From assembly GCA_002238565.1 (NCBI GenBank), contig MPMP01000012.1:1-64000 (forward strand): 64,000 nucleotides of DNA. The letters run 5' to 3'. Below the pieces are notes generated by a model that saw only the letters and a list, made by a program, of their open reading frames with translations, made no database searches and was not told the DNA's origin. This DNA comes from Albidovulum sp. bin36 (GTDB taxonomy: Bacteria; Pseudomonadota; Alphaproteobacteria; Rhodobacterales; Rhodobacteraceae). Shown piece after piece: positions 34,769 through 43,695 of this stretch (position 1 is its first letter; each line of letters starts with the position of its first letter). The translations under genes were made by a program, and so were the position numbers.

Positions 34769-36222
34769 GAATTTCCAGCCTCGACGTAGATGTGCTTGGT
34801 CTCCAGAAAATCGTTCAATCCCTCGACGCCGTGAAGCCTGCCGATGCCGCTTTCCCGATAGCCGCCGGTTTCGGCTTCGGCAAACAGCCGGTTGTGGCTG
34901 TTGATCCAGACCGTGCCGAATTTCAGCTTCCGCGACAGGCGCAATGCCCGTCCGATATCGCGCGTATAAACGCTGGCGGCGAGGCCGTATCTCGTGGCGT
35001 TCGCCCTGCGAACCGCATCCGCTTCGTCTGAAAACGCTTCAAGCGAAATAATCGGCCCGAACAATTCCGCCTGAACAAGCGGATGCGCGACATCATCGAT
35101 CTGAAAGATCGTAGGCGTAACGAACGCGCCCGCCGACAATTCGCCTCCGGGCGCCGATCCCCGCAGCACGAGCGCCGCTTCATCGCTCGCGCTTTCGATG
35201 AGTCCCAGCACTCGTTCCTGGCTAGGCTTGTCGATCAGCGGGCCCATCTCGACGCCTTCCGCAAGGCCGTTTCCGACCTTTACGCTCTCGAAAGCCGATT
35301 TCAGCATTTGGCCGAAGCTCCCGGACATGCTTTCCTGAACGAGCACCCGGCTTACGGCGGTGCACATCTGGCCTGTCAGAACGATTGCCGCCCGCCGAAT
35401 TTCCGCGACAGCGGATTCCGCGTCCGCATCGTCGAAAACTATCGCCGGAGACTTGCCGCCTAGCTCCAGGGAAACCCGCTTGACCGCGGCGGCGGCTTTC
35501 TCCATCACGATTTTACCGGTCTTCGACGACCCGGTAAAACTGATCACGTCGATATCCGGATGAGTGACAAGCGCATTCGACACCTCGATGCCGCGCTCGT
35601 TAACGGAATTGACGACTCCGGCGGGCAGCGTCCGTATTTCTCCGAAGCATCGGATAACTTCGGCATTCACTAGCGGAGTCTGGGGCGCGGGCTTAACGAC
35701 AACGGTGCATCCGGCCGCCAATGCCGGCGCAATCGAGCGAACCAGCAGGGTGACTGGCGCATTCCAGGGCACGATGACCGCGACAACGCCGGCCGCCTCG
35801 CGCGTCAGGAATGAATAATTGCCGGGTGCCGTCTCCGTCGTCCTTCCGAAAACGTTCCGCGCCAGGCCCGCATAGTATCTCGCCTCGCTAACGCCGGCGG
35901 AAATCTCGTGAAGCGCCTGCGCCTTGATTTTGCCGTTTTCGCGAACAAGGAGTTCGGCCAGGCTTTCTTTCCGGCTCTCCAGGCGCGCCGCGAATTCGAG
36001 AAGAATATCCGCGCGCAATCTCGGAGCGCTTTGCCAATTCGATTCTTCGAACGCGATTCTAGCTGCGCGCGCCGCATCGTCGGCAAGGCTCCCGGACCCC
36101 TGCGAAGCGCGACCCAGGACAAGCGAAGTCGCAGGATCTATGCTCGCGGTCCAGTGGCCGCCGTCGCGAGCGTGCCAGCCGCCGCCTATGTAATGCAAGG
36201 AATCTTGGACTTGCGTATTCAT
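34765..36222 (-). CDS. NAD(P)-dependent aldehyde dehydrogenase
   Basis: 485 residues, a complete ALDH superfamily protein. Asn153 in VPWNAP, Glu253 in LELGGKSP and catalytic Cys287 in GQMCTAVSR are all present; the coenzyme region ISFTGSSKTGK is at 228-237. It oxidises an aldehyde to an acid. It is the first gene of a pair with the iron alcohol dehydrogenase (4-bp overlap). The substrate cannot be read from sequence; betaine-aldehyde, gamma-aminobutyraldehyde and aromatic aldehydes are all possible for such proteins. Confidence 0.92.
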   Translation of the reverse strand: MNTQVQDSLHYIGGGWHARDGGHWTASIDPATSLVLGRASQGSGSLADDAARAARIAFEESNWQSAPRLRADILLEFAARLESRKESLAELLVRENGKIKAQALHEISAGVSEARYYAGLARNVFGRTTETAPGNYSFLTREAAGVVAVIVPWNAPVTLLVRSIAPALAAGCTVVVKPAPQTPLVNAEVIRCFGEIRTLPAGVVNSVNERGIEVSNALVTHPDIDVISFTGSSKTGKIVMEKAAAAVKRVSLELGGKSPAIVFDDADAESAVAEIRRAAIVLTGQMCTAVSRVLVQESMSGSFGQMLKSAFESVKVGNGLAEGVEMGPLIDKPSQERVLGLIESASDEAALVLRGSAPGGELSAGAFVTPTIFQIDDVAHPLVQAELFGPIISLEAFSDEADAVRRANATRYGLAASVYTRDIGRALRLSRKLKFGTVWINSHNRLFAEAETGGYRESGIGRLHGVEGLNDFLETKHIYVEAGNS

Positions 36223-36388
36223 TGTAATTCCCCGCCGAGCGGTCTTTGCCCCTGCAGGTGATCGTAAAGAACATTGGCATCTATCTCAAGTGGATGACGA
36301 TGAGAGCAGCCGCCAGGATCGAAAGCGAATCTTTCGGGCTTTAAGCGCCGATCAGCATTTAGTTCGGCAATTCCGCGCGAAGCCTCGA

Positions 36389-37246
36389 TCAAAGAGGAAT
36401 GACCGCCAGGTCGCTTCCTACCGTTAAAGGACCGTCCCAGGTTTCGCGAACGGCCCTGCGAAAATGATCCGCCGCAAACCCCGGTTCGTCGCATGGCGTC
36501 AAATGGTTCAATGCCAAGTGCCTGACGCCCGCCCGCGTCGCTATTCGTCCGGCATCCTGCGCAAATGTGTGTCCCGCGATTACGTGCTCCAGCAAATTTG
36601 GCTTAACCGCGGAAAGTCGAGCGCACATTTTTTCGACGCCCTCCCTAAGCATGGCTTCATGCACAAGAACATCGGCGCCTTGGGCGAACTCGGCGAGAGG
36701 AGGGAAAAAACAGGTGTCCGACGAAAAAACGACCGTCTTGCTTTCGGTCCTGAACCTAAGCGCGAAGCATTGTTCGACCGGAGGGTGCACGACTCGAAGC
36801 GCATCGACCTCAACGAGTTCATCAGTAAAGACCCGGCCCTGCGCGTACTCGTTCGCTTCGATCATATCGGCGATATCGGCCTGTTTTTCGTCGGCCTTGC
36901 GTGTTTCAATGTCGTAGGCGTTTGAATGCAGAAATCCCTCCAGCACGCGTTTTATTCCAGCCGGAGCGTAAATTCTGATCTTTCGCGGCTTGCTTGATGT
37001 CCAAACCGTGTGAAGCAGCGGTCCTAGTTCCAGATTATGATCCGAATGATGATGCGTGATGGCAATCGTGTGAATGTCGTCCAGCCTGTAGCCCGCTTCC
37101 ACGAATTGCCTAGTAACTCCCAGGCCCGCATCAACAAGGTAGGGGCGTCCGGAAATTTCCAGAACCGAGGAGCTGGGCCAGGCCCCGTCGGTTGTAATGC
37201 GAGGGCCGCCTCTAGTTCCGAGCAATACGATTCTGTCGCCTGCCAT
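36389..37246 (-). CDS. Metallo-beta-lactamase-fold hydrolase (RNase Z/AtsA-like)
   Basis: About 285 residues. THHHSDHN (64-71) provides the HxHxDH zinc site. Further ligands are in VVFSSDT (Asp) and VIAGHTFAQDAGRIATRAGV, with a final HLALNHLTP. The layout GTRGGPRITTDG and SVLEISGRPYLVDAG fits the ElaC/AtsA-like subgroup, whose members include RNase Z and arylsulfatase-like or lactone hydrolases. I choose ATG 37246, where the conserved N-terminus MAGDRIVLLGTRG begins; the frame is open to 37330. Lies 166 bp upstream of the aldehyde dehydrogenase, same strand, so may belong to the same catabolic unit. Confidence 0.85.
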   Translation of the reverse strand: MAGDRIVLLGTRGGPRITTDGAWPSSSVLEISGRPYLVDAGLGVTRQFVEAGYRLDDIHTIAITHHHSDHNLELGPLLHTVWTSSKPRKIRIYAPAGIKRVLEGFLHSNAYDIETRKADEKQADIADMIEANEYAQGRVFTDELVEVDALRVVHPPVEQCFALRFRTESKTVVFSSDTCFFPPLAEFAQGADVLVHEAMLREGVEKMCARLSAVKPNLLEHVIAGHTFAQDAGRIATRAGVRHLALNHLTPCDEPGFAADHFRRAVRETWDGPLTVGSDLAVIPL

Positions 37247-37710
37247 GTGCCGGAGCCTTATTCCAATAGATCCCGTCGGCCTGAGAAAAAAGGCTGTCGA
37301 CATCCCGGTTGCCGATGGTCGGGGCCGCAATTCAGAATCTTGCTAGCCGCGCGCCTTATAGTCGGAAGGGCAATTAACGTCAAAAGGACCGAGCCTGCCA
37401 AGCGCGATTCGCCCGCGATCCGGAACGACCCAAGCGAAGCCCGACTGTTCGGCTGTTCCGGCCGGTCGCCGCATTGCCGACTCCGCGGCGCGGGCTTGCG
37501 ATCAGGCGGAGTGCCGGCGGCTCTCGACAGGCCGATTGGCATCGCTTTCAAGTCCATGGCGATAGAATCGAATCCGATCGCGCCGCGGCCATTCAGGTTA
37601 TTCAGGAACGGTCTCCCGGGCATTGGCGGACCCCGCTCGGGGAAAGCCTAAAAAATCGATCGTTGGCGCGCGCCCTTCGAATTGCCGCGGCGCTGGATCG
37701 CGCGATGCGG
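37247..37710. other. Intergenic region between two minus-strand units
   Basis: About 460 bp. No gene recognised. Probably promoter of the MBL-fold gene and terminator of the upstream ABC operon; no clear motif. Confidence 0.4.
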
Positions 37711-38154
37711 CTATTCGCTCCGGCCCGGCAAATTCGCCATCATGTCGTACCCGAGCTGCCGAAACACGTCGACATGATCGATCATTACCCAGTTTTCGCT
37801 GAGCTTGCCGTCGCGAACCGACCAGAAGTCGGAAAACCGCATCCGCATTTTCTTGCCCGACGGCGGAAACCCGAGATACGGTCCGCTCTGCGTGCCCGTT
37901 ACAAATCCCGTGGCGGCGACCCAGTTCTCATCCGCGAATTCAATGTCGTTCTTGGCGCGGTAGTCCGGAAACGCCCTGTAGAATGGACGCAGAACCTCGT
38001 TTTTGAATCCGTCAAGGCCGTGAATGGAGCCGAATCCCGGAGGTCCGTGCCAAATCATGTCCCGGTGCCAGAATTCGTCGTGCGCATCTATATCCTGCCT
38101 GTTCAACGCTTCGTACATGCTCTGGACGAGCCTCAAATTCCGTTCAGCCGACAT
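37711..38154 (-). CDS. SnoaL-like (NTF2-fold) protein
   Basis: 147 residues, one SnoaL/polyketide-cyclase-like domain. VQSMYEALNRQDIDAHDEFW, MIWHGPPGFGSIHGLDGFKN and GPYLGFPPSGKKMRMRFSDFW are typical of the ester-cyclase-like subgroup; the C-terminus ends with LSENWVMIDHVDVFRQLG. The NTF2 fold usually binds a small hydrophobic or sugar-like ligand; some act as isomerases or hydratases. It is the last gene of the ABC importer unit (14 bp after the permease gene), whose first gene is a double SnoaL protein. I infer it processes the imported solute. Confidence 0.85.
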   Translation of the reverse strand: MSAERNLRLVQSMYEALNRQDIDAHDEFWHRDMIWHGPPGFGSIHGLDGFKNEVLRPFYRAFPDYRAKNDIEFADENWVAATGFVTGTQSGPYLGFPPSGKKMRMRFSDFWSVRDGKLSENWVMIDHVDVFRQLGYDMMANLPGRSE

Positions 38155-38168
38155 TTGAAGTGTTTCCT

Positions 38169-39005
38169 TTATCCCTTGACTGCGCCGGCTGTCATACCGG
38201 CCACGATTTGACGCTGGAAAATAAAGATCAGAACGATGATCGGAATAGTGACGGATACTGCTCCGGCGATGCCGTGCATAAGGCGCTCCATGCTCTTGTT
38301 CTGGCCCATGTAGTTTCCGAGCGATGCCGTCATCGTCGTCATTTCGCCGTTCATAAGCTGGCTCGCGATAAGAAAGTCGTTATATGCTAGAAGGAACGAA
38401 AAGAGGCCGGCCGTTATGATGCCCGGCCACATGACCGGCACGATGACAAGGCGAAAGGCCTTCCATCTCGAACAGCCGTCGGTCATGGCCGCTTCGTCCA
38501 ATTCCCTCGGGATGCTGACGAAGAACGCCCTCAGCATCCAGATCGTGAAGGGCTGGTTTATCGCAACGAGTACGATTATAAGAGTCTCGTATCGACTCCA
38601 TATCCCGAGCTCGTAGAATGTCGGCTTGTAGGCGGTCAGAAGGACGACATGGGGCAGCGCCCTGAATACAAGGGCGCCGACGAGAAGCCAGAATCCGAGC
38701 GAGCCTCGATAGCGCGCGAGCGCGTACCCCGCGAGGCAACCGATCGTAAGCGAAATGGCGATCGTCGACAGCGTGACGATTGCCGTGTTGATTCCGAAAC
38801 GCCAGAATCCGTCTTCGATCCAGATATGGCGGAAATTTTCCAGCGTCATCGGCGCGAAAAATGTCGGAGTCGACGAAAACGCGTCGACCGGCGCCCGAAA
38901 GGAAATCAGAAACATCCAGAAAAACGGAAACACGGCGATCGCGACCCACGCGGTCAAGCCTGTTCCGGTTAGGCTCTGCGCAAACAGGGAGCTGCGGGAC
39001 CTCAT
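38169..39005 (-). CDS. ABC sugar-type importer, inner-membrane permease (MalG-like)
   Basis: 278 residues with six membrane helices. The EAA loop that docks the ATPase is present: SIPRELDEAAMTDGCSRWKA, followed by FRLVIVPVMWPGI. The N-terminal FPFFWMFLISFR is typical of MalG-type CUT1 permeases. Overlaps the upstream MalF-like gene by 4 bp. Partner binding protein at 40124-41368. No ATPase gene is in this operon, so it must use a shared MsmX/UgpC-like ATPase from elsewhere. Confidence 0.92.
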   Translation of the reverse strand: MRSRSSLFAQSLTGTGLTAWVAIAVFPFFWMFLISFRAPVDAFSSTPTFFAPMTLENFRHIWIEDGFWRFGINTAIVTLSTIAISLTIGCLAGYALARYRGSLGFWLLVGALVFRALPHVVLLTAYKPTFYELGIWSRYETLIIVLVAINQPFTIWMLRAFFVSIPRELDEAAMTDGCSRWKAFRLVIVPVMWPGIITAGLFSFLLAYNDFLIASQLMNGEMTTMTASLGNYMGQNKSMERLMHGIAGAVSVTIPIIVLIFIFQRQIVAGMTAGAVKG

Positions 39006-40051
39006 GTACTGATCCTGTATTCGCGAAAGCTCTTTCTGAGCACCGGAACGAGAATCAGTATGACGCCGGCAATCGTCAGAATAGAGTAGGCGGCCGCCTT
39101 GTGAATGTTGTTCTCGAAGGCAAGCGTATAATAGGTCAGGTACTGAACCGAATTCGCGAATATGTCCGCATTGAAAACAAGAATCGGTTCAAACACCCTG
39201 TAGGCGTCCATGACGTGAATCAGCGTGATGACTGTCAGCAGCGGCGTTAAATGCGGAACGATGACGTAGCGCAGCCTCTGCCATTTGTTGGCGCCGTCGA
39301 TCATGGCGGATTCCAGAGGATCTCTCGGCATCGTCTGAAGTCCCGCGTAGAGGATGATGAAGGCAAACGGCGCCGCAAACCAGACCCCGTAGAGGATGAT
39401 TAGCGTCCGAATGGTAAATTTGTCGGCCAGAAAATAGAATTTTCCCAACCCCAGGTATTCGATGAAGTTCGTAATTATCGCGTTGTCCAAAAACAGCCAG
39501 TAGATGGCTAGCGACGATACTACCGGCGTTACGATCATCGGCAGCAGCGTTGCGAAAACGAGCGTGCCGCGCAGCCGCTTGCTAACGCTGTTCACGGCAA
39601 GCGCCAACGCCAGCCCGACAACGAGTATCGCGGGCGTTGTCAGAAACGTGTAGAGAAGCGTGAATTCAAGCGCGGACCAGAAATCATAGTTGGTGACTTC
39701 CCGGTAGAGTCTCGCCAGGTAGGTTTTTTCTCCAGGATCTCCTCTCGGACTGGCGAAGGCTTTCGCCAGATTATTCAATTCGGCGGCCTTCTCGAGGTTT
39801 CTGCCGCCGACGAATTCCCAGACCTGGATCGGCTTCCCGTCCTCGCCGAGTACAGACTGCGGAACCACCCTGGTTTGCTTGCGAGTTACCCCGCCGATCA
39901 ATGGAACCTCGGTCGTTAATTCGACGAGTTCGGTTTTTACGTGCGATTGATGGAGCGAAAGATATGCGACGCCGACGAGCGGCAAGGCGATCAGCAACAG
40001 CATTGTCGCGACGGAAGGGGCTACGAATGCCAGAAAACTTTTCGTTTTCAT
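39002..40051 (-). CDS. ABC sugar-type importer, inner-membrane permease (MalF-like)
   Basis: 349 residues. The EAA loop is MPRDPLESAMIDGANKWQRL, and helices follow the CUT1 pattern. Unusual: between the first two membrane segments there is a long insertion of about 90 residues (residues about 30-120, TELVELTTEVPLIGG ... LEKAAELNNLAKAF), probably a periplasmic domain, reminiscent of the P2 insertion in enteric MalF but at another place. Stop overlaps the MalG-like start. Preceded by a strong hairpin (40092-40113) after the binding-protein gene. Confidence 0.92.
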   Translation of the reverse strand: MKTKSFLAFVAPSVATMLLLIALPLVGVAYLSLHQSHVKTELVELTTEVPLIGGVTRKQTRVVPQSVLGEDGKPIQVWEFVGGRNLEKAAELNNLAKAFASPRGDPGEKTYLARLYREVTNYDFWSALEFTLLYTFLTTPAILVVGLALALAVNSVSKRLRGTLVFATLLPMIVTPVVSSLAIYWLFLDNAIITNFIEYLGLGKFYFLADKFTIRTLIILYGVWFAAPFAFIILYAGLQTMPRDPLESAMIDGANKWQRLRYVIVPHLTPLLTVITLIHVMDAYRVFEPILVFNADIFANSVQYLTYYTLAFENNIHKAAAYSILTIAGVILILVPVLRKSFREYRIST

Positions 40052-40091
40052 TCGATTTGCCGAATCTCCAGCATTGGCCGCGCGGGTTGCC

Positions 40092-40113
40092 GCCCGGGCC
40101 CGAAGGCCCGGGC
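40092..40113 (-). promoter_or_regulatory. Strong hairpin between binding-protein and permease genes
   Basis: A perfect 9-bp stem GCCCGGGCC / GGCCCGGGC with tetraloop CGAA (TTCG on the transcript strand, an extra-stable tetraloop). No T-run follows, so it is more likely a transcript-stabilising or attenuating structure than a full terminator. Located 10 bp after the stop of the binding-protein gene. Confidence 0.7.
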
Positions 40114-40123
40114 GCCGAGTAGT

Positions 40124-41368
40124 TTATTCGGTGATCAATCCGGCATCGATAGCGGCGGAACGATAGTCGGATGCTGCATCCGCGAGCGACTGCTCCGCGC
40201 TTTCCAGTCCGCCGAGGAAATCTCCGATGTTGTTGCCGATTGCGCCGTGGGCGAGTTCGGACTGCGGGTTCATCGGATATGGCGGCGCATTCGCCATGAC
40301 GGAGTCAATGACGGCTTTGGAATATTCGGACGGCGCGTAGTTGGACCGAACCCAAAGCGTAATATCGTTGTTGGCGGCTACGACTTCGGAGCGGGTCGCG
40401 TGCATTATAACTTGGAAAGCCGTTTCCGGGTCGCCGTCCAGGTTTTTCGGAATTACGTATCCGTCCCACCAGAATGTGGTCGCCGGCGGCCCGCCATCCG
40501 TCATTGCCGGCGCCGGAGCGAATCCGACTTTCCCGACGACAATGCTCTCGTTTTCGTTGTCCATGGTCGCGGCTTGGTCGCCCCACTGGATGGCCATGGC
40601 GATTTCGCCTTGCTGCAGCTGCTGCCTCACTTGCCCGAAATCATGCGTCAGCGCGTTGGGCGACATGTAATTCAGGAGCTCTCCCATCAATTCCAGCGCC
40701 TCCACGCCTTGCGGCCCGTTAAAAACCGGCTCGGACGTCAGGGGATCGAACAGCTCTCCCCCGTTCGCTAGAAGAATGTTGACGAATTCGTTGCCGCGCT
40801 CCCAGTTGCCCGGACCTCCAAAGGCGGCTCCGAACGGATGGTCGACGCTTTCATCCGCCTGTAGAACCTTCGCCGCCTCGAGTAAATCCGCGTAGGTTGC
40901 GGGTACTTCCAATCCGTGCTTTTCGAAAAGATCCTTGCGATAGTAGAAATGCTGCGCATTCGCCATGAAGGCGATTGCCGAAATTTCATCGCCGAAACGG
41001 ATAAGCATCTGGTCTTCGATATTGTATTCGTCGCGGTATTTGTCGACCAAATCGTTGAGCGGCATTAATTGGCCCTTGGCCTGCAGCATCGTGATCGAGC
41101 TGTTCGCGACCGCCGATGCATCGTAGGGCGACGACGAAGCCGCGAAGGCCTGTTCTCGTTCTTCCTTGTGCTGGGTGGTCAGCTTGACATCGATTTTCAA
41201 TTCGTCGGATTCGCATTCCTTCATAACATTCGACAGCAACTCAAGCGTCTCGAAGAAATTCGTAATCACGTTGACTTCTCCGGACGCGTCGATGTCGCAT
41301 TCGGCGCTGGCGACCGCAGGCGCCGCAAAAATTGCAGCGGCCGCCGCCAATAGTTTCAGTCTGGTCAT
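40124..41368 (-). CDS. ABC importer solute-binding protein (family 1, sugar type)
   Basis: 414 residues with a clear signal peptide (LKLLAAAAAIFAAPAVASAE, cleaved near residue 22). The mature protein has the MalE-type fold: AQGQ-like region SSITMLQAKGQLMPLNDLVD, YYRKDLFEKHGLEVPATYAD, GEIAMAIQWGDQAATM, and WWDGYVIPKNLDGDPETAF. It captures the solute in the periplasm for the MalF/MalG-like permeases downstream. AAAGGAG precedes ATG 41368. It is the second gene of the unit, 45 bp after the double SnoaL gene. The solute is unknown; a sugar or polyol is usual for this family. Confidence 0.92.
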   Translation of the reverse strand: MTRLKLLAAAAAIFAAPAVASAECDIDASGEVNVITNFFETLELLSNVMKECESDELKIDVKLTTQHKEEREQAFAASSSPYDASAVANSSITMLQAKGQLMPLNDLVDKYRDEYNIEDQMLIRFGDEISAIAFMANAQHFYYRKDLFEKHGLEVPATYADLLEAAKVLQADESVDHPFGAAFGGPGNWERGNEFVNILLANGGELFDPLTSEPVFNGPQGVEALELMGELLNYMSPNALTHDFGQVRQQLQQGEIAMAIQWGDQAATMDNENESIVVGKVGFAPAPAMTDGGPPATTFWWDGYVIPKNLDGDPETAFQVIMHATRSEVVAANNDITLWVRSNYAPSEYSKAVIDSVMANAPPYPMNPQSELAHGAIGNNIGDFLGGLESAEQSLADAASDYRSAAIDAGLITE

Positions 41369-41413
41369 TTTATGCTCCTTTCCAATGTCGAATTATCGTT
41401 TGCTCGAAAACAA

Positions 41414-42595
41414 CTAGCCTAGGATCTGCATGAGGATCCCGAATTCATTGAACATCGTCCATTCCCTTTGGACCTTTCCCTCCTTGATCTGCCATTGAGT
41501 AATGCCCCAAATATAGGTTTCCCGGCCCGTTGGCGGTCCATAGGGTCCGTTGCCCCGATGGGAGCCGATAGCGCCCCAGCGCACGGAGACCAAGTACCCC
41601 TCATCCGGATTTCCCATCCAATAAATGTCCTCGACCTGCATGGCGAGATTCGGAAACATCGCGAGCATGGACAGCGCAAATGATCGGATTTGGCCTATTC
41701 CTCGATAGACGCGTCCGGTCGGCCCTTCCATGACGACCGCCGGAGCATACAGGCGTTCAAGCGCGGATAGATCGCGGCGGTTCCAAACGGCATTGAACGA
41801 CGAGTGAACGAATTCCCGGATGTCTTCGACAGCATCGGGAATCTTCGCAGCTTTCGGCTTCCCCTGCCCCGACAGCCGGACGGGTTCGCTCGCCATGAAA
41901 TTCCTTGCAATAGGTTCCCCGCCTGAATGCGAAGCGGCTTCTTTCGCGCATTCCGCGATGTCCATACCAAGCTGCTTCAGCATGCCCGCCGTGTCGTAGA
42001 GCACATGCTCAAGATAGATTTCATTTTGGCGAGAGACGCAGTTGGCGATGCAAAACAGTCTGACGGCCCTGCCGGTAGGCGAACCAAAACGGGTAAAGCC
42101 CGTATTGGTTCCGAGAATCATGGTTCGATGCGACGTATGAAAGCCGATTTTTTCGTCGCCCGCCCAGATGACTTCGTCGGCGACCAAGCGAATATCCGGA
42201 AACGCGTTGTTGGTGTGCACCGTATCGGCAACGATCTTATCTCGTCCGTACTGGAGGCCGACATCGTCCCAGACCCGGCAATCGTGGCTGTACGTGTCGT
42301 AAATGTATCCGATATTCTTCTCTTCCCAAATTCGATGAGTAATTCGGACTATGTAATCGATTATGTCGGAATAGGTTTCCTCGAATCCCCGCATCGGATG
42401 ACGGCGCTGGCCCTTCGGCCCGCTTGAAAGGAACCGGTCGGTACCGCCTTTTCGATAGGAATCGAGCGAAATCGAAAAGTTTTTCGGCATATGCTCCGCG
42501 CGCAGCGGTTCAAATCTTTGAAAGATGTCATCGCTCTGGCTGCCGGTTGTCTGCGGCAGCGAATTGCTACTTTGCATTGATTGAATCTCCGCCAT
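41414..42595 (-). CDS. Double SnoaL-like (NTF2-fold) protein
   Basis: 393 residues with two NTF2-fold domains. Domain 1 (about 75-215): IIDYIVRITHRIWEEKNIGY, YDTYSHDCRVWDDVG, FPDIRLVADEVIWAGDEKIG. Domain 2 (about 265-390): FVHSSFNAVWNRRDLSALER, MEGPTGRVYRGIGQIRSFAL, WGITQWQIKEGKVQREW. It has no signal peptide, so it is cytoplasmic. It heads the ABC importer unit, and a single-domain relative ends it. A third relative is at 50802-51803. The shared context suggests an isomerase, hydratase or cyclase acting on the imported compound, not established. Confidence 0.82.
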   Translation of the reverse strand: MAEIQSMQSSNSLPQTTGSQSDDIFQRFEPLRAEHMPKNFSISLDSYRKGGTDRFLSSGPKGQRRHPMRGFEETYSDIIDYIVRITHRIWEEKNIGYIYDTYSHDCRVWDDVGLQYGRDKIVADTVHTNNAFPDIRLVADEVIWAGDEKIGFHTSHRTMILGTNTGFTRFGSPTGRAVRLFCIANCVSRQNEIYLEHVLYDTAGMLKQLGMDIAECAKEAASHSGGEPIARNFMASEPVRLSGQGKPKAAKIPDAVEDIREFVHSSFNAVWNRRDLSALERLYAPAVVMEGPTGRVYRGIGQIRSFALSMLAMFPNLAMQVEDIYWMGNPDEGYLVSVRWGAIGSHRGNGPYGPPTGRETYIWGITQWQIKEGKVQREWTMFNEFGILMQILG

Positions 42596-43695
42596 GCGCT
42601 ACTTCCGGTCGTGCCCTTTTCGCGATACAGCGCGGCCATTGAAGCGCGGCTTCGTCAAGGGCTTGTTTCTACACCGTTGCCGTTCATTGAGACGAGCAAT
42701 CGCGAAAGTTTTTCGGTCCTTGCATACGATTGCAATTGCATACAGCATCTCGCTGCGAAACGGCAAGCGCTCAAATGTCATGAACCGGATGCAAATCTGA
42801 ATTCGCGGCAAGTAGCTGTCGAATAGGACAGGTTCCGAAGGGTTTTCCGGGAGATTCGAATTGATCGACCGGAGAGTCCGCATTCGTGCGTACGATTCCG
42901 GCCAATTTAGCCGATTCCATACGCAGGATTGATTTTCCGGGCTGGGGAGTTTCGCGGTGGCTAGGAACTATTCGGCTCCGAAACAGAAAATCAAAGCTTT
43001 AAAGCGCTCAATGAGATCGAGATATCGTCGTTTTACCGGGCTAAAGCGAATTCCTGCTCGATCCGGTCAAAACGAACTCGCCTGGAAAGTCGCCGCTGTT
43101 CGCCACGCTGCTTAAAATCCCGAGACCTTGCGCTCCGGCATGCAACGGCCGACGATAGTCCAACAGGGTCATTGGGATCTCGTTTGGCATTTGCTCTCCG
43201 AATACAGGCTGGATCTCGTCAAGGGCAAGATAAATGATACGGGACTTTTGCCTGTCGACAACAATTCGGCTTGCTTCAATTCAACAATTCAACTCTTCCC
43301 ATTCCGGGCAAACTACCTATTGCCGCCGCCACGAGATCAATCGAATGCCACGCGAAGCTTGATTGCAGAATTTCGCGGCGCAGCCGAAACAATGAAATCC
43401 ATCGAATTTTCAAGCAAGCCCGGATCCGCTCCGATCAAGCACGGCCTGCCCGAGAGGGCAATTTCCCTTTCCGGCCCAACCGTTCGCGAATGACACAGTC
43501 AACGCATGCCATGCTTTACTTGCCCTGGTTCGGCGATCCGAAAATTGGGTCGAGCCCGTTTGGCGATTCCGTTATCCGTTTGCCGCTTTGCAAGGATGTT
43601 TTCGAACGAGACGATAGCTCACTCGACCGGGCGCCTCGCATAAGCAGCCGCATTGCGCGACCGAGCTTCACTTCGCATGTCGGCGCTCGAGTTCT
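42596..43695. other. Long intergenic region, about 1.1 kb
   Basis: No intact gene is recognised. It separates two minus-strand importer units. A possibly coding, decayed segment lies at 43041-43280 (minus strand). Other frames (for example 43128-43493 plus) show no family resemblance. Confidence 0.45.
43041..43280 (-). pseudogene. Possible decayed coding fragment, unknown family
   Basis: On the minus strand an open stretch of 79 codons between stops reads IVVDRQKSRIIYLALDEIQP, VFGEQMPNEIPMTLLDYR and AGAQGLGILSSVANSGDFPG. The composition looks protein-like, with alternating hydrophobic strands and no Arg bias, but there is no start with a ribosome site and I recognise no family. It may be the end of a gene lost by deletion, or chance. 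Confidence 0.25.
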
